Assembly: GCF_015472005.1 (NCBI RefSeq)
Contig: NZ_BMAQ01000001.1
Location: forward strand, 62,001 to 126,000
Reading direction: 5' to 3'
DNA length: 64,000 nt
Origin: Insulibacter thermoxylanivorax
GTDB taxonomy: Bacteria > Bacillota > Bacilli > Paenibacillales > DA-C8
In this document: positions 1 through 10,320 of the stretch, one piece after another
How the letters are laid out: the number at the start of each line of letters is the position of its first letter
How positions within the stretch are numbered: the stretch's first letter is position 1
Made by a program: the position numbers and the translations under genes
Notes under the pieces: generated by a model
What the model was told of the DNA's origin: nothing
Seen by the model: the letters and a program-made list of their open reading frames with translations, nothing else
The model's database searches: none

Positions 1-1029
1 CTCATTTCCCGCGGCCATGAGTGCAAACTTCTCATGTTGCGTTCTTCGGACAAGCATTCAGATGTGGAAGACATGGATGATCCAAACGTCATCCTGTGCG
101 GCCAAGGCAGAGTGCACAAGGCACGGACCGCTGATCCGGTGATCCATGCGATCCTGGACCTGCAGCACACGATGCGCTTGCTTCCCGCACCTGATGTGAT
201 CCTGACCCTGACCCCGATGTGCACGGGGATTGCCAGAGCGGTCATCGAGTCGATGGATGTTCCAGCGGCGATCGTCAGCAGAATCAGCGGTCCGCTGAGT
301 AAGTACGATCACTTTGCATCCCTGACCTATGCCGATGCACACTTGGCGGTTAGTTCCGGCATTGCGGAGAAGATCGTGGAGCTTGCGCCCGATGCACTCG
401 TTGAGACGGTATACCACCCCCTATTGGATGAACCGATCCGGCCGGTACCGCGGGCAGAGATTCCTACCTTTGTCTACATCGGCCGTATGCACAATATACA
501 GAAACGGATCGACGTGATGTTCCGCGCGCTGGCCGCCCTGCCGAATAAGCGCTGGCGTTTGAAGCTGATCGAGGACGCGCCCCCGGAGCCGGTTTCCAGC
601 GATGAGATCCGCATGAAGGATCTGGCGATTAAGCTGGGGATTGCCGATCGTATCGATTGGATCGGTTATTCGGAATCCCCTTGGGATGAGGTGGACGAAG
701 CGACTCTGCTCATCCTGTCTTCCGATTGGGAAGCTTACTGCTATGTTCTGATCGAAGCATTGGTGCGGGGCATTCCCGTGATCTCAAGCGATTGTCCGAC
801 GGGGCCGCGGGATATCGTTCAGCCGAACGTCAATGGATGGTTATTCAAGCCCGGCGATGTTCTGGGTCTGGCCGGCACGATCAGCCGTATCATGTCCGGC
901 TCGCTCACCTTGCCGGATGCCGAAACCTGCCGCCGTTCGATCGCCCGCTTCGATCAGGAGCGCGTGATGGATCAGATCGAACAAGCTTTGCTGCGATATG
1001 TCCGGGATAAGGAAAGGCAGATCATATAG
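1..1029 (+). CDS. Glycosyltransferase family 4 (GT-B fold), 5' end cut by the window
   Basis: The frame is open from base 1 and the codons before the first ATG (34) read RGHECKLLM, a typical GT4 N-terminal stretch, so the true start lies upstream. The C-terminal half holds the GT4 signature E-x7-E (about residues 244 and 252 of the visible part) in the context DWEAYCYVLIEALVRG, followed by PVISSDCPTGPRDI, which in this family binds the nucleotide-sugar diphosphate. The family transfers a sugar from an activated donor to a glycan or lipid acceptor at the cytoplasmic side of the membrane. Donor and acceptor cannot be told from sequence. The gene ends just before a 10-bp tandem repeat and a hairpin terminator, so it is probably the last gene of an upstream glycan operon. 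Confidence 0.85.
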   Translation, partial: LISRGHECKLLMLRSSDKHSDVEDMDDPNVILCGQGRVHKARTADPVIHAILDLQHTMRLLPAPDVILTLTPMCTGIARAVIESMDVPAAIVSRISGPLSKYDHFASLTYADAHLAVSSGIAEKIVELAPDALVETVYHPLLDEPIRPVPRAEIPTFVYIGRMHNIQKRIDVMFRALAALPNKRWRLKLIEDAPPEPVSSDEIRMKDLAIKLGIADRIDWIGYSESPWDEVDEATLLILSSDWEAYCYVLIEALVRGIPVISSDCPTGPRDIVQPNVNGWLFKPGDVLGLAGTISRIMSGSLTLPDAETCRRSIARFDQERVMDQIEQALLRYVRDKERQII

Positions 1030-1030
1030 A

Positions 1031-1107
1031 AACTTATTAGGACTTATTAGGACTTATTAGGACTTATTAGGACTTATTAGGACTTATTAGGACTTATTAG
1101 GACTTAT
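1031..1107. repeat. 10-bp tandem repeat, nearly 8 copies
   Basis: The unit gacttattag is repeated head to tail with almost no divergence, beginning one base after the glycosyltransferase stop codon and ending in a broken copy. Each unit carries stop codons, so it is not coding. The perfect identity of the copies implies recent slippage expansion. Confidence 0.95.
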
Positions 1108-1138
1108 AGGGAACTTGCGGCGCGAATAGCATGAATAA

Positions 1139-1180
1139 GGGCTGCCCTTCGCCAGAGGACGATGGGGCAGCCCCGTTTTC
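1139..1180 (+). terminator. Rho-independent terminator after the glycosyltransferase gene
   Basis: A 9-bp perfect stem (GGGCTGCCC at 1139-1147 with GGGCAGCCC at 1165-1173) is followed by CGTTTTC. It lies downstream of the plus-strand glycosyltransferase gene and before the convergent fabV gene. Confidence 0.75.
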
Positions 1181-1261
1181 GTATACTGGTATGCTGGTCT
1201 TGGGACCATGGCCTTATCTTATCTTGTCTTAAGCTTAAGGGACATGAAGTATAACCCCAAG

Positions 1262-2449
1262 TCAGGCCTCCAGTTCCACGTTCGGATCGACCTCAGCATC
1301 GTAATCGACGCCGTCGACCTCGAAGCCGAACAGCTTGAAGAAGTCCGTGCGATATCCCGCGATGTCGCTGATCTCCTGCAGATTCTCCGAAGTGACTTGC
1401 TGCCAGAGCTTGGCCACTTCCTCTTGGACATCTTGACGCATCTCCAGATCATCGACGCGGATGAGCCGCTGCTCATCCACAGGCACTTCTCCGCCCTTGT
1501 ACAGTCGATCGCGGAACAGGCGATGCATCTGTTCGATGGTGTTTTCGTGCAGGCCCTTATCCTTCATCACCTTAAAGAGCAGGGAGATGTACAGCGGAAC
1601 GACGGGAATGGCCGCGCTGGATTGGGTGACAAGCGCCTTGTTCACAGAGACATAGGCTTCACCGCCGATGCGGGATTGCAGTTTCTCATGGAGCTGGTGG
1701 CTCGTGCTTTCCAGATCGTCTTTGGCTCGTCCGATCGTTCCTTCGCGATAGACCGGGTAGGTGATCTCCGGACCGATGTAGGAATAGGCGACGGTCTTCG
1801 CGCCTTCAGCCAGCACACCTGCTTCCAGCAGGGCATCGATCCACATCGCCCAGTCTTCGCCGCCCATGACGGCGATGGTCGCGCGGATCTCCTCATCCGA
1901 AGCCGGCTCCAGGGTGATCTCGGTGACCTCGCCCGTATGGATATCCACGGTCTTGTTCGTGTATGTGCTGCCGATCGGCTTCAGCACGGAGTTAAAGGTT
2001 TCGCCGCTGGTCGGGTGGGTGCGGCGCGGTGCTGCCAAGCTGTAGACGACGAGGTCCACTTGGCCCAGGTCCTTGCGAATCTTCTCGATGGTTTGCTGCT
2101 TGATCTCATCGGAGAAGGCATCGCCGACGATGCTGGCCGCATAGAGGCCGTCAGCCCGCGCTGCTCGTTCGAAGGCTGCGGTGTTGTACCAGCCGGCCGT
2201 TGCCGTGCGGCTGCCGGATGCCGGCCGCTCGAAGCATACGCCCAGCGTAGCCGCTTGGCTGCCGTAAGCCGCCGCGATGCGGGATGCCAGACCGTAGCCC
2301 GTCGATGAGCCGATGATGAGCACCTTCTTCGGTCCGTCAATGGCCGGCTGCTGCTTGACGTAATCGATCTGCTCTTGCACATTCCGGGCACAACCGATCG
2401 GATGAGCAGTTGTGCAGATGAATCCGCGCACTTTAGGTTTAATGATCAT
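1262..2449 (-). CDS. fabV: FabV-type trans-2-enoyl-ACP/CoA reductase (NADH)
   Basis: A 395-residue protein, close to the usual 395-400 of FabV. It reduces the trans-2 double bond of enoyl thioesters with NADH, the last step of each fatty-acid elongation cycle. The N-terminal part has the nucleotide-binding stretch IIGSSTGYGLASR (about 46-57), and the catalytic Y-x8-K pair typical of FabV is present (Tyr234, Lys243, in PVYREGTIGRAK). The start ATG follows an AAAGGA-type ribosome site. The gene stands alone, divergent from a small unknown gene. FabV enzymes are known for low sensitivity to triclosan, but nothing in the sequence proves that here. Confidence 0.93.
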   Translation of the reverse strand: MIIKPKVRGFICTTAHPIGCARNVQEQIDYVKQQPAIDGPKKVLIIGSSTGYGLASRIAAAYGSQAATLGVCFERPASGSRTATAGWYNTAAFERAARADGLYAASIVGDAFSDEIKQQTIEKIRKDLGQVDLVVYSLAAPRRTHPTSGETFNSVLKPIGSTYTNKTVDIHTGEVTEITLEPASDEEIRATIAVMGGEDWAMWIDALLEAGVLAEGAKTVAYSYIGPEITYPVYREGTIGRAKDDLESTSHQLHEKLQSRIGGEAYVSVNKALVTQSSAAIPVVPLYISLLFKVMKDKGLHENTIEQMHRLFRDRLYKGGEVPVDEQRLIRVDDLEMRQDVQEEVAKLWQQVTSENLQEISDIAGYRTDFFKLFGFEVDGVDYDAEVDPNVELEA

Positions 2450-2581
2450 ACGCCCAAATCCTTTCCGATTCCCAATATTAGATTCCTTGATTCCTTAATA
2501 AATTTCAGTAGTACATTATCAAATAATGGTTGGCTTGGCAAGGTTCATCCCGCGGCACCATTACCCGGGAAAGCGCATGAA

Positions 2582-2611
2582 TCGACAGTCTGCGACAAGG
2601 TATGATACAAT
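2582..2611 (+). promoter_or_regulatory. Candidate sigma-A promoter for the small gene at 2719
   Basis: TCGACA (2582-2587) and TACAAT (2606-2611) are 18 bases apart, about 100 bases upstream of the gene start. One mismatch in each box, so only moderately convincing. Confidence 0.4.
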
Positions 2612-2718
2612 CGGAAGAAGCTGTTGCCACAGCGGCTCGAAACAAGCGGCTGCTTGTCGAAGGTGAGTGCGCTTCAGAACGGCATTGCGATAAAGTGCCG
2701 CTGCAGAGAGGAGAGAGT

Positions 2719-3111
2719 ATGATGTATACGGACTTTATTCGGATCAAATCGCTGCAAGGCGAGTTAAAAATATCCCATAAACAGCGCCATCTCGGGTTAA
2801 CGGTTTCCACGGAAGAACTTGTTATTCAGAAACCTCATATCAATTATCATATACCGCTTGACCAGATTATTTCAATCATTCCGTATGAGAATGTCGTCAG
2901 TGATTACAGCTATGTCAATCGTGAGGAAGGCCGGGAGGAGATCACCCGCCTCGGCTTCAGTGCGCATACTTACAGAATCTATGTTAAGAGCGCCGTGATG
3001 CATACACGGAGCGGCATCTTTCCGATGGAGCGGATGGAATTCATCGTGCCGCTGCACCCGGATCTGTTAGCGCCGATCCAGCGATACAGCGAACTCAGCC
3101 CGATCCCCTAG
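2719..3111 (+). CDS. Small cytoplasmic protein of unknown function
   Basis: A 130-residue protein I do not recognise. It starts at one of two adjacent ATG codons (2719 or 2722) after a strong GAGAGGAGAG ribosome site; an open frame continues upstream to 2602 but has no ribosome site. It has no signal peptide or membrane span. Alternating hydrophobic and charged stretches (for example GELKISHKQRHLGLTVSTEE) suggest a beta-rich, possibly PH-like fold; this is a guess. It stands alone between divergent fabV and a convergent oxidoreductase gene and ends inside a hairpin shared by the two convergent genes. Confidence 0.75.
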   Translation: MMYTDFIRIKSLQGELKISHKQRHLGLTVSTEELVIQKPHINYHIPLDQIISIIPYENVVSDYSYVNREEGREEITRLGFSAHTYRIYVKSAVMHTRSGIFPMERMEFIVPLHPDLLAPIQRYSELSPIP

Positions 3112-3120
3112 AGGATCGGG
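3099..3120. terminator. Hairpin between convergent genes
   Basis: An 8-bp perfect inverted repeat (CCCGATCC / GGATCGGG) overlaps the stop codon of the plus-strand gene and lies just past the end of the minus-strand gene at 3141. No T-run follows on either strand, so termination would be weak or factor-assisted. Confidence 0.4.
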
Positions 3121-3140
3121 CCTAAGCTTCGCCTTATCCA

Positions 3141-4151
3141 TTACCAGCCTCGCTCGTAAGGTACGGGCGGGGCTATTTTGATGCCCAGCTGCGCAGCTGC
3201 TCTGCGCGGCCAGTATGGATCGCGCAGCAATTCGCGTCCCAGGAAGACGAGGTCGGCACGCCCATTGGAGAGGATCTCTTCCGCTTGTTCAGGGGCGGTG
3301 ATCAGGCCGACGGCGCCCGTCAGCATGCCTGTCTCCTGCTTGATGCGTTCTGCCAAAGGAACCTGATACCCAGGATAAGCATCGATCGGTGCCGGCACGA
3401 GGCCGCCGGAGCTTACGTCGATCAGGTCCACGCCGAGTTCTTGCAGCATGCGGGCGATGGTGACATGGTCTTCGATGGTCAGCCCGCCGTCAGCGTATTC
3501 ATTGGCGGATACGCGGACGAAGAGCGGCCCCTGCCATACTTCCTGCACGGCTTCGATCACTTCGCGAAGGAAACGGAACCGTCCTTCGAGACTGCCGCCG
3601 TACTCATCCTCCCGATGATTCGTAAGCGGGGAGAGGAATTGGTTGATGAGATAACCATGTGCCGCATGGATCTCGATGACATCGAAGCCGGCTTCCGCAG
3701 CGCGTCTTGCCCCTTGGCGAAAGGCTTCGATGGTCTCGCGGATTTGCTCAGCGGTCATCGCGCGGGGCATCTTATAGGAATCGTTGAAGCGCAGAGCCGA
3801 CGGAGCGATGATCTCGCCGTGATCCGCCGATTTGCGGCCGGCGTGGGCAAGTTGAATACCGATCTTAGCATCCTGTTCATGGACGAGCTGCACAAGCTCC
3901 CGCAGCCCCTCCACATGCTCATCCGACCAGATGCCAAGATCATGGACGGAGATGCGTCCTTGGGGTGTTACCGCCGTTGCTTCGATGATGATCAAGCCGA
4001 CTTGGCCGACGGCGCGGGATGCATAGTGGGTCTTATGCCAGCTGTTTACTTTCCCGCTCTCATCGAGACAGGAATACATGCACATCGGTGACATGACGAT
4101 GCGATTCTTCAAGGTCATGTTCTTAATCGTAATAGGTGAGAACAGTTGCAT
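3141..4151 (-). CDS. namA: NADPH dehydrogenase, old yellow enzyme family (YqjM/NamA type)
   Basis: An FMN-dependent ene-reductase of 336 residues, matching YqjM (338). It uses NADPH to reduce activated double bonds, quinones and nitro compounds, and is linked to oxidative and electrophile stress. Visible marks are MSPMCMYS with Cys24, the redox-tuning cysteine of the YqjM class, the substrate-binding pair in [13 protein letters not shown], and the FMN-binding [12 protein letters not shown] segment. An in-frame GTG lies 21 bases further up, but the AAAGGAG ribosome site sits between the two, so the ATG at 4151 is preferred. The gene is monocistronic. Confidence 0.92.
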   Translation of the reverse strand: MQLFSPITIKNMTLKNRIVMSPMCMYSCLDESGKVNSWHKTHYASRAVGQVGLIIIEATAVTPQGRISVHDLGIWSDEHVEGLRELVQLVHEQDAKIGIQLAHAGRKSADHGEIIAPSALRFNDSYKMPRAMTAEQIRETIEAFRQGARRAAEAGFDVIEIHAAHGYLINQFLSPLTNHREDEYGGSLEGRFRFLREVIEAVQEVWQGPLFVRVSANEYADGGLTIEDHVTIARMLQELGVDLIDVSSGGLVPAPIDAYPGYQVPLAERIKQETGMLTGAVGLITAPEQAEEILSNGRADLVFLGRELLRDPYWPRRAAAQLGIKIAPPVPYERGW

Positions 4152-4208
4152 CGCTGTTCGAGCTCCTTTCACAGAACTTGCGATGATTGTTGGTGAATCG
4201 ATGCCACT

Positions 4209-4214
4209 ATTATA
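4209..4214 (-). promoter_or_regulatory. Candidate -10 box for namA
   Basis: A perfect TATAAT on the minus strand about 58 bases upstream of the namA start. No convincing -35 box was found at 16-18 bases, so only the -10 element is reported. Confidence 0.4.
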
Positions 4215-4364
4215 CCATCAGTTGTGCAGACATGATCAGTTGAGTTGACATTTGCTCTGACCTGCATCATTGCCGACAGCTCCGTACGCAGGGAAGATGC
4301 GAAGCACGTGCTTGATTGATATAATATTTTATAATGTACAAAAATTAATTTAGGGGGCAGCAGG

Positions 4365-4664
4365 ATGTCCGTCGTGCGCAAGATCGTGCAAGCGCCCATT
4401 TTCCTCTACCGCAGATTCATCTCACCGCTTAAACCGCCGACCTGCCGATTCTATCCATCGTGTTCACTGTATGCCTTGGAGGCCATCGAGGAGCACGGCG
4501 TAGTGCGGGGCGGCTGGCTGGCGGTAAGGCGCATCGCTCGCTGCCATCCCTTCCATCCGGGCGGATACGATCCGGTGCCGCCGAGCCCGCGCAAGGGATC
4601 TAAGGAACTGAGCGGCGAAGAACAGGACGGCCGCGCTGGAGAGGATCGCTGTGAACATCCATGA
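4365..4664 (+). CDS. yidD: Membrane protein insertion efficiency factor YidD
   Basis: A 99-residue member of the YidD family, small membrane-associated proteins that help YidC insert membrane proteins. The family pattern is clear: an amphipathic N-terminus, then [15 protein letters not shown], then [24 protein letters not shown]. The C-terminal 25 residues are charged and variable. ATG is preceded by AGGGGG, and two TATAAT boxes lie upstream (4320-4325 and 4330-4335). Unlike in many genera it is not next to rnpA or yidC; it stands alone before the metG leader. Confidence 0.93.
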   Translation: MSVVRKIVQAPIFLYRRFISPLKPPTCRFYPSCSLYALEAIEEHGVVRGGWLAVRRIARCHPFHPGGYDPVPPSPRKGSKELSGEEQDGRAGEDRCEHP

Positions 4665-4677
4665 AGCACCCGCAGAC

Positions 4678-4707
4678 TTGACGTTGGCAGGATGATTTCG
4701 GTATATT
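4678..4707 (+). promoter_or_regulatory. Candidate sigma-A promoter of the metG leader
   Basis: TTGACG (4678-4683) and TATATT (4702-4707) are 18 bases apart. Transcription would start near 4715, just before the T-box stem I region. Confidence 0.5.
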
Positions 4708-4719
4708 GTGCATAATAGA

Positions 4720-7064
<2,345 letters not shown>

Positions 7065-7076
7065 TGCAATGTGATG

Positions 7077-7106
7077 ACACCCCGCTTTCCAGCGGGGTGT
7101 ATTTCT
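7077..7106 (+). terminator. Rho-independent terminator of metG
   Basis: A perfect 10-bp stem (ACACCCCGCT / AGCGGGGTGT) with a 4-base loop, followed by ATTTCT, 12 bases after the metG stop. Confidence 0.85.
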
Positions 7107-7493
7107 ATGACGATCGATCGGTTAACTGTGCGGACGCTTGCAGATCGCTCGGCAGACGATTGGAGCTGTTTCCGTCCTGTGGCTTTTTGTCCTAAATTTT
7201 GGACAAAAAGTTTTCGCCGACGCCTGTTTTCTGGATTTTGTACTATTTTTATGAAAAAACCGTAAAGTGCGCCTCATTTCGTACTTGTTTTATTCGAGAA
7301 TTCGTATAAAACTTGGCAATTACGCTATTTCCGCTCCACTTTTATCCTAAATTTAGGTTAAATCTGCGGTCGGCGTTTCGTTTCCTACGCCCGCAGCTCC
7401 CGCTGTATTTTCGATGAGCTCTCCTATATCCTTCCTATAATCCCTCCTAGGACACTCCAACGGTCTCTTAGTGACATGTCCTAAATATTTTAA
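7107..7493. other. Intergenic region with inverted repeats, no gene seen
   Basis: About 390 bases without a convincing reading frame. It holds a perfect 10-bp inverted repeat (7183-7192 with 7201-7210, 8-base loop) and a 12-bp palindrome CCTAAATTTAGG (7346-7357). The motif TCCTAAAT occurs three times on the plus strand (7190, 7345, 7479). The role is unknown; the hairpin could be a second terminator or a protein-binding site. Confidence 0.6.
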
Positions 7494-7523
7494 TTGACAG
7501 ATCGCAAATACTTGACATATAAT
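7494..7523 (+). promoter_or_regulatory. Sigma-A promoter of the znu operon
   Basis: A consensus TTGACA (7494-7499) and a consensus TATAAT (7518-7523) are separated by 18 bases. Transcription would start near 7530, at the edge of the Zur-like operator. Confidence 0.8.
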
Positions 7524-7532
7524 CTTGCCTGT

Positions 7533-7553
7533 AAATCATAAAAATTACTATTT
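7533..7553. promoter_or_regulatory. Zur-box-like operator
   Basis: A 21-base imperfect palindrome, AAATCATAA and TTACTATTT around two central bases, matching the Bacillus Zur consensus (AAATCGTAA-N3-TTACGATTT) except for the two symmetric G/C-type positions and one centre base. It sits at the expected transcription start, so zinc-loaded Zur would block transcription of znuACB. Confidence 0.75.
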
Positions 7554-7597
7554 ACATGTTATTGACATCACAGGAATGGATTAGGGGGAACCAACTG

Positions 7598-8581
7598 ATG
7601 AACAGGCGGATCGCGGCGGTGCTCTTAGGTTTGATGCTTATCGCACAGCTTATCATCACTGGCTGCAGCGCGCAGTCCAATGCAATATCTGAAGATAAGA
7701 TTAATGTCTATACCAGTTTCTATCCTTTATATGACTTCGCTTCTCGGATCGGCGGCGAACATGTTCAGGTGACGAGTCTCGTCCCGGCGGGGGTGGATCC
7801 CCATGACTGGTCGCCCAAAAGCCAGGACATCATCCAATTGTCCAAGGCCCAGTTGTTCATCCATAACGGGGCTGGTTTCGATGACTGGTGGGTGGAGGAC
7901 CTCCTGACCAGCCTGGGTGAAAGCAAGCCAAAAGTGGTAACAGCAAGCGAGGGAATTGAACTCATACCTGCGGACGGCGAAGGGGCTGGACATGATCACG
8001 GCAGCGAGGAAGATGAACATCTTCACGGCAACGAGTTAAATGAGCATGATCACGGAGACTATGACCCCCATGTCTGGCTGAGCCCGCTGAACGCGATGCG
8101 CATGGCGGAGAACATCCTAGGCGGGTTGATCGCCGTTGATCCGGAGCATGAAGCCGACTACCGTGCTAATTTTGAACAGTTCAGCGAAGAGCTTAAGGCC
8201 CTGCATGAAGAATACATGGCTGTTGTTGAGCAGGCCGGGCGGCTGGAGTTTGTCACCTCCCATCAGGCCTTCGCCTACCTGGCCCGGGATTACGGTCTTA
8301 CTCAGCTGTCCATCATGGGCTTATCTACGGAAGCAGAGCCGACTTCACAGGATATGATGAAGATCATGGCGTTCATTCGCGAACATGGGGTGCGTTATAT
8401 CTTGTACGAAGAGCTGTCGTCGCCGAAGATTGCCAAGACGCTGGCGGAGGATCTGGGGATCGAGATGCTGCCGCTCAATCCGATCGAAGGACTCACTCCT
8501 GAACAGGAAGCGGCCGGCGAGAATTATGTGTCACTGATGCGTCACAATTTGCGGAGTCTAGAGCTTGCTCTGCAAGAGTAG
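7598..8581 (+). CDS. znuA: Zinc ABC transporter, substrate-binding lipoprotein
   Basis: A 327-residue cluster A-I solute-binding lipoprotein that captures zinc outside the cell and delivers it to ZnuB. The signal peptide ends in the lipobox LIITGC with Cys23. A His/Asp/Glu-rich loop (about 130-158, GHDHGSEEDEHLHGNE...) typical of zinc rather than manganese binders is followed by DPHVWLSP, and further metal ligands lie in VTSHQAFAYLARDYG. The ATG at 7598 follows AGGGGG; an open frame back to 7556 has no ribosome site. It is the first gene of the znuA-znuC-znuB group behind a Zur-like operator. Confidence 0.95.
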   Translation: MNRRIAAVLLGLMLIAQLIITGCSAQSNAISEDKINVYTSFYPLYDFASRIGGEHVQVTSLVPAGVDPHDWSPKSQDIIQLSKAQLFIHNGAGFDDWWVEDLLTSLGESKPKVVTASEGIELIPADGEGAGHDHGSEEDEHLHGNELNEHDHGDYDPHVWLSPLNAMRMAENILGGLIAVDPEHEADYRANFEQFSEELKALHEEYMAVVEQAGRLEFVTSHQAFAYLARDYGLTQLSIMGLSTEAEPTSQDMMKIMAFIREHGVRYILYEELSSPKIAKTLAEDLGIEMLPLNPIEGLTPEQEAAGENYVSLMRHNLRSLELALQE

Positions 8582-8646
8582 ATTTACTACTATGAACGTA
8601 ACATGTCTGCGAGTGACGCCGGCATGATAAGGAGAGCGATTGTGCA

Positions 8647-9504
8647 ATGCAAGTTTGCCATGAGCCGGTGATCGAACTGGACCATGTCACCTTCGCCTAT
8701 GACGGCGAACCGGTATTACAAGATCTGAACATCACGATTCAACAGCGGGATTTCGCCGGCCTGATCGGTACGAACGGCGCGGGGAAGACGACCATGCTGC
8801 GCCTCATCGTCGGGCTCTTGAAGCCGAGCGCAGGAGAAGTGAGGCTGTTCGGCCAGCCGCTCCGTTCCTTCGATCAATGGGACCGCATCGGCTATGTTCC
8901 GCAGAAACATGCGCTGAATCCGCAGTTTCCGGCCTCCGTGCGCGAGATCGTGCTGTCGGGACTCTACACGCGCAAGCGATGGCTGAAACGGCTGAAGCCG
9001 GACGATCACAGCAAAGCAGAGGAAGCGATGCAAGCCCTGGGCATCGAACAACTCGCTGACAAGCGCGTCGGCGAATTGTCCGGCGGTCAGCAGCAGCGGG
9101 TCTTCCTGGCGCGTGCAATCATCAATCAGCCGGAACTTCTCATCCTCGATGAGCCGTTCACCGGTGTGGATGAAGCGACGCAGCAGAGCTTCTTTCAGAT
9201 CCTGCGGCATATGCATCAGCATCATAATATGACTTTCCTCATGGTTTCCCATGATTTGCAGATGATGCGCGAATACCTCGGCGATGAGCCGCTTCGGATC
9301 AATCCGCGGCTGAGCCTGTATGTCCGGCATTCCCACGGTCAGGATTGCCGCGGAACGGATATTATGCATTCGCTTAAGAGCCTTCGTGCGGACCGTGAAG
9401 AGGAGCAAACTGCGTCCCATGAACGCGGGGATCAAAGAAGGTTCCATGACAGCGGAGAGGTACAAGCGGTCATCCATGCCGGAGAAGGGGAGGGAGAGAT
9501 GTGA
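8647..9504 (+). CDS. znuC: Zinc ABC transporter, ATP-binding protein
   Basis: The ATPase of the zinc importer, 285 residues. Walker A is GTNGAGKTT (41-49), the ABC signature LSGGQQQR lies near 143, Walker B is LLILDEPF near 167, and the switch histidine is in MVSHDLQ. The C-terminal tail of some 40 residues beyond the ABC fold is charged and rich in His, Arg and Glu, longer than in most ZnuC proteins. The stop codon overlaps the GTG start of znuB, so translation is coupled. It lies 65 bases after znuA. Confidence 0.95.
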   Translation: MQVCHEPVIELDHVTFAYDGEPVLQDLNITIQQRDFAGLIGTNGAGKTTMLRLIVGLLKPSAGEVRLFGQPLRSFDQWDRIGYVPQKHALNPQFPASVREIVLSGLYTRKRWLKRLKPDDHSKAEEAMQALGIEQLADKRVGELSGGQQQRVFLARAIINQPELLILDEPFTGVDEATQQSFFQILRHMHQHHNMTFLMVSHDLQMMREYLGDEPLRINPRLSLYVRHSHGQDCRGTDIMHSLKSLRADREEEQTASHERGDQRRFHDSGEVQAVIHAGEGEGEM

Positions 9505-10319
9505 GTGTCACTGAGATGCTGGACATCTTCACCTATCCCTTCTTCCAGAAGGCGCTGCTCGGCGGGATCTTGATCGGACTGATGGCGCCGCTCATCGGAG
9601 CCTTCCTTGTCTTCCGCAGATTGTCGATGATCGGGGATACCTTATCCCACGTCTCCATCGCCGGCGTCGCCCTCGGTTTCCTCGTCGGCATGTCCCCTCA
9701 GTCGCTTGGCATCGTCTTCGCCGTGATCGCCGCACTGGCCATCGAGAAATTGCGCACGACCTACCGGGCGTATGCGGAGTTGTCCATCGCCATCCTGATG
9801 TCCGGCGGCGTGGCCCTTGCCTCGCTGTTTATCTCGATGGGCAAGGGGACGATGAATGTCACGGGATATCTCTTCGGCAGCATCTACACCCTGGATGCGG
9901 CGGATCTATGGATTGCTGCCGGCGTCACGCTGGCCGTCCTGCTTTTCGTACTTGTAAACTATAAAGAACTATTTTTGATCACCTTCGACGAGGATGCCGC
10001 CCGAGTCAGCGGTCTTCCTGCCGCCGCCTACAATCTGCTGATCACGATCCTGACGGCGCTGACGATCAGCGCGGCGATCAAGATCGTCGGCGCCCTGCTT
10101 GTATCCGCGCTGATCACCGTGCCCGTGGCAGCCAGCATGATCGCGGCCAAGGATTTCCGCCGCTCCCTGATCCTGTCCGTGATCTATTCTGAAGCAGCGG
10201 TGATCATCGGCGTTACGGCTGCCGGCATCGGCAACTTCGCGCCCAGCGGTACGATCGTCCTGCTCCTGATCTTCATGCTCATCGCGACGATCGCCTCGCG
10301 GAAAGGAGTGAAACGCTGA
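9501..10319 (+). CDS. znuB: Zinc ABC transporter, permease
   Basis: A 272-residue integral membrane permease of the ABC-3 family with about eight hydrophobic spans, from GILIGLMAPLIGAFLVF to IVLLLIFMLIATIAS. It forms the channel for zinc delivered by ZnuA and powered by ZnuC. The conserved LSMIGDTLSHVSIAGVALG loop follows the first span. The start is GTG at 9501, overlapping znuC by four bases; the ribosome site GGAGAG lies in the end of znuC. Confidence 0.95.
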   Translation: MSVTEMLDIFTYPFFQKALLGGILIGLMAPLIGAFLVFRRLSMIGDTLSHVSIAGVALGFLVGMSPQSLGIVFAVIAALAIEKLRTTYRAYAELSIAILMSGGVALASLFISMGKGTMNVTGYLFGSIYTLDAADLWIAAGVTLAVLLFVLVNYKELFLITFDEDAARVSGLPAAAYNLLITILTALTISAAIKIVGALLVSALITVPVAASMIAAKDFRRSLILSVIYSEAAVIIGVTAAGIGNFAPSGTIVLLLIFMLIATIASRKGVKR

Positions 10320-10320
10320 A

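Noticed and set aside
1208-2308. Long plus-strand open frame (366 codons) opposite fabV
   Set aside because: It is the antisense shadow of fabV, whose catalytic motif and length are clear; the translated frame resembles no family.
3285-4091. Plus-strand open frame opposite namA
   Set aside because: Antisense shadow of an intact old-yellow-enzyme gene.
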